From positions 82,822,748 to 82,886,747 of the forward strand of contig CM056742.1 of assembly GCA_029851415.1 (NCBI GenBank): a stretch of DNA of 64,000 nt, written 5' to 3'. This DNA comes from Eretmocerus hayati. Its lineage: Eukaryota > Arthropoda > Insecta > Hymenoptera > Aphelinidae. The first letter of the stretch is position 1. Every line of letters starts with the position of its first letter. Below, in pieces: positions 1 through 7,939 of the stretch. Made by a program: the position numbers and the translations under genes. A model generated the notes under the pieces. That model did not search any database, was not told the DNA's origin, and worked only from the letters and a program-made list of their open reading frames with translations.

Positions 1-504
1 ATATCGATCAGAAGTTGGCAATTTCTCGAAATGCTCTTAGAATGAAAAAAATTCGATAACTTCGAACCAGAGCATGATAGGGCAAGACACAAAAATACGT
101 GTCTCGTCAATCTGTCCTTAGTAACATATATTTCATCATGGAAGAGATTTGAGACTTGAGCGATTTTCGACTGTCTGGTCTTACATGGAATTGGTCTAAA
201 GAGAAAGGTTTGTTTTCGTGACAGCAAATTTTTGATCAATTTTCTCATTCAATTGCATATTTTTTCCAACGAAAGTCCTTGTATCTAAAGAATGCTTAGA
301 CCATTTTGTTCTTCTCTACAAGTTGTAGAGAATCATTCAGAAAAGAGCCCAGTGATTTGGCATTGCTATCCTCCCAGTCTCATCCGATCTAGAGTCTTTT
401 TGAGCAAAAATTGCAAAAATCTCGTGTTTTAATAGTTAAATATCTTTTTCCACCAAGGTCTCACGGGGATTCGGGTGAACTAGACTATACTTATATTCAC
501 TTAA
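1..504. other. AT-rich sequence, no gene seen
   Basis: I see no recognisable coding region, RNA gene or clear repeat boundary here. The only open frame near the right side (411-608, plus) runs into the first unit of the tandem repeat that follows and shows no family motif, so I treat it as chance. The stretch may hold a worn partial unit of that repeat, since phrases such as the ATCTTTTTCCACC near 440 resemble parts of later units. Confidence 0.4.
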
Positions 505-1880
505 TCTATCAATTAGTTGATACCGAAATTCCATTTTATCCCTGCAAACCTGAACAGTCTGAGATGAATCGAAATTTTCACCAAAAATTACAATTTAATC
601 GTCCTTAAATCAACTGTATCAGAATTTCGTCTCAACCAAACGATAGATTTTGCTGGAAAAACCCTAGTTTGGATGCTCCAAATTCTTAAGCTACCTGGAA
701 AAAATAATTTGAAATATAGTGAAACGTTTTCTTAAATATCCATTTTTCTCCCGTATCTTCCTCTACAAGAAATTTACCAAACTTTTAATGACCTAAACAG
801 GTATTTTTTCATCACTTCGCATCGACTAGTTGATACCGAATCAGAGTTGAACTAGTAAACCATTATCAAAATAAACTTCCCTCTCTCGAAAATCGAAATT
901 TTTACCAATAATTACATTTTGGTCATCCTCAAACCAACTGCATCAAAAGTCTATCTTAACCAAGCGATAGATATTGCTGAGAAAACCCTAGTTTAGATGC
1001 CCCAAATCCTGCTCAAGAGCTTTCTCGAAGAAATAATTCAAAATATAGTGAAACAATTTATTTTGAATACTCATTCTTCTCCTGTATCTTCCTCTAGAAA
1101 TAATTTGAACAACTTTCAATGACCTAATAGTACATTTCGATACAAGAGCGTGGAACGTTTTATTCGCGTCCGAGTGACGGGTTTCCGGCCCGAGCCGCAG
1201 GCGAGGGTCGGGATCACCACGAGGATGCGAATAATAGGTTTTACGCCCGTGTATCTAACTATACTTTTCGATAAACTGTGTGTAACAGTCGACAAACTGT
1301 GTGCGAAGTGCACTTCTACGCACAGTGTATCGAAAATAGATATTTGACCATCATTTTCCATCAATTGGTTGATACCGGATTTTAGTTGAACTTGTAAACA
1401 CTTATCAAAATCAAGTTTCATTCTCGAAGAATCGAAATATTCACTAAGAATTTCCTTTTGATCTCCCTGAAAAGAACTGTATTAAAATTCTGTCTCAACG
1501 GAGCGATAGATATTGCTGAGAAAACTCGAGTTCAGATGCCCTCAATCCCGCTCATGAGATTCTTCGAAAGAATAACTCAAAATGTAGTGAAACCATTCTC
1601 TCAATATTCATTCTCCTCCTCTATTTTCCTCTACAAGTGATTTACCCAATTCTCAATGACGTAAATAGATATTCTACGATCATTCTTCATCGATTTCTTA
1701 TACCAGATTTGAGTTGATCTTGTAGACCATTATCAAAATTAAGTTTCCTCCCTGGAGAATCGAAATTTCCACCAAAAATTTCACTTGATCACGCTCAAAC
1801 GGAGTGCATCAAATTTTCTCTCGACCTAACGATTCATATTGCCGAGAAAACAATAGTTTAGATGACTGAAACATGATGGT
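505..1880. repeat. Tandem repeat, ~315-327 bp unit, about four copies
   Basis: A landmark phrase like AGTTGATACC occurs near 514, 828 and 1367 and in a worn form near 1694. A second landmark, CGATAGATATTGCTGAGAAA, occurs near 641 (variant), 964, 1503 and 1833 (variant). Spacing is about 314, 326 (after subtracting an insertion) and 327 bp. Copies look roughly 75-85% alike by eye, so this is an old array. The last unit is truncated near 1880. Unit 2 is split by a ~210-bp element at 1131-1343. No coding sequence is apparent. Confidence 0.75.
1131..1343 (-). mobile_element. MITE-like element, copy B (inside the tandem repeat)
   Basis: This block is absent from the other units of the surrounding tandem repeat. 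It matches the reverse complement of 5143-5350 almost throughout, so it is a dispersed element about 205-210 bp long. Its ends carry short inverted repeats around TTTCGATACA. The interior is GC-richer than its surroundings and holds the phrases GGGTTTCCGGCCCGAGCC and AATAGGTTTTACGCCCGTGT. It has no coding capacity. I could not fix a target-site duplication with confidence, so the superfamily is open. The minus-strand call only means opposite orientation to the 5.1-kb copy. Confidence 0.7.
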
Positions 1881-2569
1881 AAACTAACTGATGAGTGAAG
1901 AAGATTTGGAGGTTCGGAAATTATCATTCGTTGAAGGTATGATGAACTATATGAGGAATATTTTTATAATAAACAGTAGAATAGACCAGAAAATGGGATC
2001 AATAGATGGATGGGTGGGAACGGAGAATTGTTGAATTGAAGGTGATGAAATTTGGATAATCATCTACAAAATCTGATGAGGTGAACTGAAGGAGACATAG
2101 TGTAGGGGGAAAAAACATACATGCATGTACAATGTAAATTTTTTCTCCTTGCAGATGTATATTATACATTTACAAAGAGAAAGAATATGATGGTACCGGT
2201 TGTAATCAAATAACGCGTAGAGAAAGCATTCTGCTTATCTCTTTCAGCAGCGTATTTTTATAAAATAGTTGATGAACTCTTTGAAGATTCTCCATAAAAA
2301 TAATTGAAGCCGAGTGAGCATTAGCGAGCAAGGCAGTACCGCTAGTAATGAATTCACTGATCAAGCCAGTCGCCCACAAAACGGCATAGTCAAGGAAATT
2401 ATCTCCGAAGAAGTCGAACGCTTGGAGCAAGAGTTCAGAAATGAGTTGATGCTGGAATCATGAAAATTTCCAATTTTGACACCGGCGGAATAGGCCTCCT
2501 GGGGAACCGTCCTCAGCCCTCTGATATTAACACCTCAGATCAGAGATGCTCTATTATTACTATAGATAG
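1881..2569. other. No gene seen
   Basis: This is AT-rich sequence without an open frame showing family motifs. A short imperfect dyad lies around 2125-2190 (an ACATGCATGTACAATGT phrase and an ATTATACATTTACAAAG phrase). Nothing else can be supported. Confidence 0.4.
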
Positions 2570-2735
2570 ATTACCTCATTTTGAGATACTGCGGAAGTGA
2601 ATGTGATCAAAATTGGATGAGCTAGATCGAGTGAAAGTTTTGGCGTAGAAATGTAACCGCGCGGGCCTGTATCACCGGCACTATATCTACACGGAGAGAC
2701 TGAAAGTAGCGTGAGGCTTGAATTTTCGCTCGCAT
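2570..2735 (-). repeat. Dispersed repeat, copy 1 (inverted relative to ~4.8 kb)
   Basis: The segment running from ATACTGCGGAAGTGAATGTG through ACACGGAGAGACTGAAAGTA matches the reverse complement of about 4785-4945 with scattered substitutions and small indels. The shared parts include ATGTGATCAAAATT, GATGAGCTAGA, GTGAAAGTTTT and CACGGAGAGACTGA followed by GCGTGAGGCT. It is therefore a repetitive element rather than unique sequence. On the 4.8-kb copy a TATATATAC stretch lies next to the conserved CACGGAGAGACTGA, which is TATA-box-like, but no transcript can be inferred from sequence alone. Confidence 0.6.
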
Positions 2736-3010
2736 CGCGCACCTCTTAATCCCCAACGCGTTGCGCATTCAGATATCATCGCTTGTCACGTTTGGCGCCG
2801 AAAACTGAACGCGATCGAGGACCCAACGCGTGGAACTTGCTGGGTGAACGCATAGCGCGACACCTGACAATGATCAGGTAGCAAGCGTTGGGCAAAATTT
2901 CCGCGAACATGAGAGATGCTGATCGCGCAGCCCGACAGTGTACCCAAATTGGCTCGAGTAATCGCAAGTCACCGTTTCTCTCTTTGTCTCGTATCATATA
3001 TCTCGTATCA
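2736..3010. other. CpG-richer stretch, unassigned
   Basis: This stretch has many CpG-containing words (AACGCGTTGCGCA, GGCGCCGAAAA, AACGCGATCGAGG, CAACGCGTGG) and is clearly GC-richer than its surroundings. The minus-strand open frame across it (2776-3099) has no recognisable motif. It may be the interior of an old transposable element that also includes the neighbouring dispersed repeat. I cannot assign a function. Confidence 0.3.
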
Positions 3011-3021
3011 TAGAAATCATT

Positions 3022-3222
3022 ATGGTTAACGAACGGCTGTACTTCTTGATGTATAAGTTGAAAATTCTCTACTTTGACGAGCACTATCACGCATATCATG
3101 TAGAAATTCCGGAAACACCAACAGAATTCGTGAATGCGTCACTATTGCCACCCAATGTACAAAGCATACTCGCGAAAATCGACGATTCATTGTTTTTAGC
3201 CACTAGGCATCGAATAAGATGA
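3022..3222 (+). pseudogene. Possible C-terminal scrap of a C2H2/DDE-type transposase
   Basis: This 66-codon frame from ATG at 3022 to TGA at 3220-3222 ends in a composition that resembles the C-terminal tail of transposases of the type encoded at 10742-13156. That tail is a beta-rich segment with the phrase LKILYFDEHYHAYHVE followed by a hydrophilic end and RHRIR. It starts abruptly and nothing upstream continues the frame, so it would be a 5'-truncated relic. The match rests on remembered family style only; the tail of the intact copy at 13.1 kb is not closely similar. It could also be a chance frame. Confidence 0.3.
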
Positions 3223-3275
3223 GAATCTGTGCGATGATAGTTGAATTTTGTCGAAGAGCTATTTTTCGAAATCAT

Positions 3276-3414
3276 GTGCGTAAAGTTAGTGCGCAAGGAA
3301 CATTTTTCCGTGCGTAAAGGAATTGTTGCGCACGGAATGCAAGGAGACCTGTGCATAAAGTCACCAACAGTGCGTAAGGTAGGTCTTTACGCATTAGAAC
3401 GTATCTTTACGCAC
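3276..3414. mobile_element. Small non-autonomous element dense in GTGCGTAAAG
   Basis: A 139-bp stretch begins with GTGCGTAAAG (3276-3285) and ends with its reverse complement CTTTACGCAC (3405-3414). Between them are several near copies in both orientations (for example GTGCGTAAAGG at 3311, GTGCATAAAG at 3351, GTGCGTAAGG at 3370, CTTTACGCAT near 3385). An internal hairpin pairs CCGTGCG (from 3308) with CGCACGG. Short inverted ends plus repeated subterminal motifs are a known layout of small DNA-transposon derivatives. I see no certain target-site duplication. Confidence 0.45.
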
Positions 3415-4190
3415 TGCCGTATTCTCTTTATAGACTGATATTCTACAACATCTCTTGAAGTTTCTGCGTTGTTTAGCAAAATGATCTCTGTCTTAATTCT
3501 GTAGAATCGGAGTGCTCCAATCGTTGATTCGAAGCTGCCCGAAGCAGGTGTAATGACTTCTTTCACTCGATAGGATGAAAACTTATGAGCTCTCTAAATT
3601 GTTATACTCAGTCTTGCTCTCTCGATAAGTCTGCACGATTGAAATATCCTGGTCGGCCCATCGAATTGAACATGGAAATAGTTCACTTCGGTGGATCATG
3701 AATTTAATTGAGTTCAATACAATATATAGACCTTTTTGGAGTGCTTCCACCGTGGTTTCGGTGGTTTGAAATCTACCTTGGACCGTACGTCCAAAGGAAA
3801 TGTAAATTCACTTTTCGGATACTTCGCCTCAAAAAAGAGTGTCGGCGATGTATTCATATTCTTTTATAAGAAAGAATCCATAGGTTTCGAAATCGCTCTC
3901 TATCCCGTGTATTCGGAGCATTATTATTATCATCAGAATTGTCCAAGTTCTTTCTATTTAACCATAGAAATGGCATATTATTTCATCAATCCGTTGATTT
4001 ATTCTTGCCCGTCCTTGACGATATTCATAAAACTCTATAATAATTTTCCTCGAAATTCAGAATTGATATTATCTTATGAACTTACATATTTTGGATTTTG
4101 TCCACTATTTGTACTTTTGAGGATTGGGATCGATATTTTCAAACTATGCGGTAACATATGATATATCAAACAAAAGATCTTTTTCTGATA
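3415..4190. other. No supported gene
   Basis: An open frame of 141 codons (3736-4161, plus) begins at TTG, not ATG. It is rich in Phe, Tyr, Ile and Leu as expected of AT-rich noncoding DNA, and shows no motif I recognise. I do not call it a gene. The rest is AT-rich sequence without structure. Confidence 0.4.
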
Positions 4191-4210
4191 CATTTTCAGA
4201 ATTTTTTTTC

Positions 4211-4250
4211 AGTCCCCCGGCGGGGGCTTCGCCCCCTGCGCCCTTTTCCT
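4211..4250. other. GC-rich hairpin GGGGGC-TTC-GCCCCC
   Basis: After a run of T, the sequence CCCCCGGCGGGGGCTTCGCC continues into CCCTGCGCCC. GGGGGC and GCCCCC form a perfect 6-bp stem around a TTC loop, and the upstream CCCCCGG can pair alternatively with the G run. It stands out sharply from AT-rich surroundings. It may be the end of a mobile element or a replication-slippage product; the sequence does not decide. Confidence 0.5.
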
Positions 4251-4784
4251 CCACCTGCCCCTATCACGATTTGATTACTGGCGTATGAGGTGACCGACAG
4301 AATACTAACTTTCCGCACAAAATTTCGAAAAATATCGTACGCAACTCTGGTAAATCCAACTTTTCGACATCGTTGCGTAATATACTATTTCATGTATATA
4401 TGTATAACTTGATAGTAAGTGAGATATTTTTGTGTAACTGCGTATTTGAATTTCAATACATGTAAATATAAAAAGGAGTGAAATTACCCCAAAGATCGTG
4501 ATAATTTTTATTGACAAACCTTGAAATCAGCAAAATACCTAACCATCCTCGTAACTTGTTCAAACTTTCTTATATCGATTCTCTACCACAAGCAACGAAT
4601 GAGTCGTAGACCTTCCGCGGAATATCTATTATTCTCTGCTCTTCGGGTCACTCGGGGCCGCGCAGCATCTCACACTGGCCACGACAGCGATACGCGATCA
4701 CTTTCTAGCGCTCGGGCGCAATGGCTATGCCTCGAGTCTCATGCGAGGAATCGCGGGGCGCGTAACGCTCATAGTCCCGCGAGC
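4251..4784. other. No gene seen; GC-rich right half
   Basis: 4251-4600 is AT-rich and featureless. From about 4610 to 4784 the sequence becomes GC- and CpG-rich (CACTCGGGGCCGCGCAGC, AATCGCGGGGCGCGTAACG). This part runs into the dispersed repeat at 4785, so it may be the upstream part of the same element. Overlapping short frames on both strands lack motifs. Confidence 0.35.
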
Positions 4785-4945
4785 ATGGCGCGATGCAAAG
4801 CCTCCGGAGCCTCACGCTCTTCTCAGTCTCTCCGTGTATATATACGCGCGCGTTGGCCCTAGTAGGGTGCCGTAATGGTAAAACTTTCACGCTCTCTAGC
4901 TCATCTAATTTTGATCACATTTACTTCTGCAATATCTCCAAATGT
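4785..4945 (+). repeat. Dispersed repeat, copy 2 (inverted relative to ~2.6 kb)
   Basis: This is the inverted partner of 2570-2735. It reads GCGATGCAAAGCCTCC, then TCACGCTC, then TCAGTCTCTCCGTG, then TATATATACGCGCGCG, then AAACTTTCACGCTC, GAGCTAGAT-type sequence and TTTTGATCACATTTACTTC. The match covers about 160 bp with perhaps 80% identity by eye. It carries a TATA-like TATATATA that the other copy has lost. There are no coding features. Confidence 0.6.
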
Positions 4946-5142
4946 TTGTTTGGAAAGATCTTCAATTTTGAAGTTTAACTTTTTCCACGTCCGAGTCGCA
5001 GATCTCGAATTAATTGCTAAAAACATGGTTTCTTGAACTCTGACCCACCGCCATTTTTTTCAGGGACATTTTTCGTTCCGGGTCAATTCAGATTCGGATT
5101 CAGACCAAAATTTTACATAAGACCCATACCTCAGAAGTCATT

Positions 5143-5350
5143 TTCGATACACTGTGTAAAAGTGCACTTTGCGCACAGTTTTTCGACTTTTACTCACAGT
5201 TCATCGAAAAGTATAGTTAGATACACGGCCGTAAAACCTATTATTCGCATCCTCGTGATGATTCCGACCCTCGCCTGAGGCTCGGGCCGGAAACCCATCA
5301 CTCGTACGCGAATAAATCGTTTTACGCCCTTGTATCGGAATGTACTATTT
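5143..5350 (+). mobile_element. MITE-like element, copy A
   Basis: This is the second copy of the ~205-bp element found inverted at 1131-1343. It runs from ATTTTCGATACACTGTG to CTTGTATCGGAATGTACT, so the ends share an inverted TTTCGATACA-like core (one mismatch here). Identity between the copies is high by eye (around 90%) across the CpG-bearing interior, which includes CCTATTATTCGCATCCTCGT and CTCGGGCCGGAAACCC. No open reading frame of note. It sits immediately 5' of the first Polinton-region coding remnants. Confidence 0.7.
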
Positions 5351-5375
5351 TAAATTATTCTTTTATGTTTCGCAG

Positions 5376-5946
5376 GGATGGAAGGTATCGTATCTCGGGA
5401 AGATACAATCGTCCTGAGTGACACCGACAAAGATGAAGATCGACCACAGATCTGTGGCGTCATTCCCGATTCGGATGGAAGCAGCGATATTGAAGATGAG
5501 AACCGGGTATACCCCCGTGCCCTCCAGCCACAGCTATCCACAACATCGCTACCGGAACTCTGAGGGAACCTGTCGGATGGGAGGCTGTGATCCAGCAGCT
5601 AGCCGAGATCGGTTCTTGGCAACCAAATCTTACAGCAGACTTTGATGCCACGTACGCTGTACAAGAATACCACCAGCATAGGTGTTCAACCGGTCGGCTC
5701 GCTCCCCTGGACTTCTACACATGGATGTTCAGAATCGACGAGGAACTGACCAATGCTAGTTATGAGGAGCCCCTATATCCAGTACATAGGATTGCTAATC
5801 AACGTATCCTGAATCGGCTGTCACCGAAATGCGGATTGTTGACCTCATTCTATGAAGCCAACGCCCATCAACACGAAGTCGCACACCCTCAGCGGTACTT
5901 CAACCCGCTCCACACAATTGACCGGAGGATCGATGAATGTGAGTAA
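5376..5946 (+). pseudogene. Hypothetical coding remnant, Polinton 5' region
   Basis: A sequence of coding character starts just after an acceptor-like TTTCGCAG at 5368-5375. An ATG at 5378 opens an acidic, Ser/Asp-rich segment (residues like VLSDTDKDEDRP). After a frameshift near 5550, a second frame runs to 5946. It is rich in Trp, His, Tyr and Pro and includes FYTWMFRIDEEL and YPVHRIANQRILNRLSP, a composition unlike chance translation. It ends at GTGAGTAA, which could be a splice donor. I do not recognise the family. Its position upstream of the polymerase on the same strand suggests a Polinton accessory protein or part of the polymerase's N-terminal extension; that is inference. Confidence 0.35.
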
Positions 5947-6298
5947 AAACATCCATCTCACCAAAGTAGCCCTCAGATTGCATCTGTCCATTCCATCACA
6001 GTTAACTTTGGATCCTTTTTCCTCTTTTTTCAATCAAGTTCCTCGACGGAGACTCGCATACGGGGTGGCGCCCCCGCAGACAATTGATCACGAGTTCTTT
6101 TACATCCATACAGATAGAATTATGTTGTCGGCAAGAGCTCTGGAGATACGATGATTCCACGACCAAGCTGAGCGGCGTGATCCCGAACTCAATACACAGC
6201 CGAACATAATGTGGGTTCTGAATCTGATAAAAGATACATCAAACTCTCTATTATAGTCCCTATATAATAACTTTCACCTTTTTCCTATTTGAGTTCGT
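5947..6298. other. No clear gene; possible exon remnant
   Basis: An acceptor-like CTTTTTTCAATCAAG (about 6026-6040) precedes a short coding-like stretch to about 6154, in a frame with PRRRLAYG and HEFFYIHTDRIML. There is no recognisable family, and 6155-6298 shows nothing. Confidence 0.3.
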
Positions 6299-7039
6299 GT
6301 GAATAATGTACATATGATGTTCTTATTAATCCAGTCCCCGTTGGATGAGTTGAAAATATTCAACACCGTCTCTATTGATACGAAGAAGAGGAAAAACCGT
6401 CTGTGGATATGGCCAGAAGACAATGAAAGATCCGGTTACGGATATTCTTATCGATTAGAAACAGAACATTTCTCAGAGGAATATCCCTCTCCGATTTTTT
6501 CTACAGCACTTCAGCCACCTGCTACGATGAGCGAGCGACGAGAGGAGGAGAAGCCGCAGCGTCCATCAATAATTATGTACGCACCACCTCTGCAACTCAG
6601 AGGAAAGAGTGGCGCACAGAACAACAGAGATATCGATGTAAAGTCTTCCGATGAGACTGATCGATCTAACGAAAATGCTTGCGTGAACGGTGATAATAAT
6701 GTTGATGGAAATATAGTTTCGAATGACGACGACGACGACGACGACAACGACAACGATTAAGATCATGATGATGATGATGATAGAATTAGCGAGCGCCATA
6801 GCGATGGTGGCGAGTATTTCGTTGAAAATGATCCTGATACAGATAACGATGACAATGAATCGCGCAGTGGCGGGGATGACGAGAGTGATGGGTCTGAAAT
6901 AGATGGAGCAGAGAATGGTCATGCCGAAATCGGCGATAATTTTGACATACAGCTTCCCGGAGTTAGATTTACCATGAGAGATCTAGGTCCCAGGTACGTG
7001 GCTAGATTCCGAATTCAGGGGAGACGATTTTCATTCTGA
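6299..7039 (+). pseudogene. Acidic hypothetical protein remnant (possible pPolB N-terminal extension)
   Basis: One frame runs from about 6299 to 7039 with a single in-frame stop (TAA at 6758-6760). It begins with a basic/aromatic part, followed by a Pro/Arg-rich stretch and then a long Asp/Asn-rich acidic tract on both sides of the stop (GAC/GAT codon repeats, 6724-6785). It ends with FTMRDLGPRYVARF-like sequence. Acidic low-complexity tracts upstream of the conserved N-terminal domain occur in arthropod Polinton-type polymerase proteins as far as I remember. The frame ends at TGAGTAAGA, which contains a donor-like GTAAGA. The assignment to the polymerase gene is inferred from adjacency (the conserved domain begins about 25 bp later). 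Confidence 0.4.
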
Positions 7040-7063
7040 GTAAGAGACCGTCCGCAAGTGAAC

Positions 7064-7580
7064 ATCAATCCTTTGATTTGATTCGGAATGGCTATTCGAG
7101 ACAGTCACGCGTATATGATCTCTTTAATGCCGAATTAATTTGACCTCATCAGCGTTCCCATACGAAGCGACCAATTCTCCCGTGGACCCGGTGGGATGTC
7201 CTCACGTACGCGGATCTTTGGGATCTCATCCATCAGATGGCTCAGAGTAACGGAATTCTCGCATTCGACGATTCATTTTCATTGGACGTGGTTTATGTTG
7301 GCATGGCTGTAGGGGCGGGTAAGAAAAAGCCTGTCACGATGAACGTAGTGAGGGCGAAGTCTTGCGTATCAATCTCCAACGATGAGGATGATCTTTGTCT
7401 TCCGAGAGCTCTCGTTGTAAATGAAGCGCACGTAGCGAAAAAAAATACAGGAACATCGGACACTGTGAAATTTTGGAATGACATTCGGAATGGTCGACGA
7501 CCGCTCCAGAAAGAGTAAGTTCAGCGTCTATGTCGTGGAGCGGGTGTAGATGTACCTTCGGGTGGCTGTGGGGTCTCTTA
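7064..7580 (+). pseudogene. Polinton DNA polymerase B, part 1 (N-terminal domain)
   Basis: Degraded coding sequence for the conserved N-terminal region of Polinton-type protein-primed polymerases. The best stretch is 7237-7518, containing a hydrophobic beta segment, then the phrases DDLCLPRALVV and GRRPLQ, a signature I recognise from this family. Downstream, after a stop (TAA at 7516-7518), the same frame continues to PSGGCGV before being cut by a transposon at 7581. An earlier in-frame break (stop near 7140) lies between the first remnants and 7237. The frame resumes at 13662 on the other side of the insertion. Confidence 0.6.
7579..7580. repeat. Left TA target duplication of the CMC-like transposon
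   Basis: TA directly precedes the left terminal repeat, and another TA directly follows the right one (13662-13663). A 2-bp TA duplication is short and could be coincidental. However, removing one TA puts the polymerase frame on the left in register with the frame on the right, which supports a precise insertion. Confidence 0.6.
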
Positions 7581-7594
7581 CACTCAGAAAAGTG
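7581..7594 (+). repeat. Left terminal inverted repeat of the CMC-like transposon
   Basis: CACTCAGAAAAGTG is the exact reverse complement of 13648-13661. Such ends are the transposase binding and cleavage sites in cut-and-paste elements. Confidence 0.8.
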
Positions 7595-7815
7595 TTCCCT
7601 TGTCGTAATGGCGTACAGGACTTTGAAACGTTTTCGAAGATAAGCATTCGGCGGTATGGCGCAGGCATTAGGAATTATGAAATATGTCGTTGCGATGAAG
7701 AAATGTGCGCTCTCCGCTGACCAGCTCTGCGCAGTCGTGACAAAGCCGCGGGCAATCTTGTTGAATCCGTACAACTTAGCGTTGATGCGTGAGGGAACTG
7801 CCGTTGTGTTCAGTG

Positions 7816-7856
7816 TTACCGCGCGCGCGGGCGGCGCCGCGCCGCCCGCGCGGTAA
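7816..7856. other. G/C-only palindrome (TTACC...GGTAA)
   Basis: Between TTA and TAA lie 35 consecutive G/C bases. The left arm TTACCGCGCG plus CGGGCGGCGC pairs with the right arm (the reverse complement begins TTACCGCGCGGGCGGCGC), with one 2-bp CG bulge. It can form a very stable cruciform or RNA hairpin. It lies 235 bp inside the left end of the transposon and 84 bp before the SAM gene ATG, in AT-rich surroundings. Possible roles are a subterminal binding site, a promoter or 5'-UTR element of the SAM gene, or a separate small insertion; nothing in the sequence decides. Confidence 0.7.
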
Positions 7857-7939
7857 TATTATCAAGTCGGAGCAAGTCGAGAGACCCGGATTTTTATACA
7901 TAAATTTAGTGGCAGATCTCTATAAATGTGAATATAAGT

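Noticed and set aside
3736..4161. 141-codon open frame
   Set aside because: It begins at TTG, has the Phe/Tyr/Ile bias of AT-rich noncoding DNA, shows no motif and has no supporting splice or polyadenylation context.
7334..7774. 146-codon minus-strand frame opposite the polymerase N-terminal remnant
   Set aside because: It crosses the transposon border at 7581 and overlaps a plus-strand stretch with clear polymerase motifs, so it is a shadow.
7852..7862. GGTAATATTAT after the G/C palindrome, resembling the TAATATTAC origin nonamer of small circular DNA viruses
   Set aside because: It lies outside the stem and not in the loop, the last base does not match, and no Rep gene is nearby. It is explained by AT-rich flank next to a hairpin inside a transposon.
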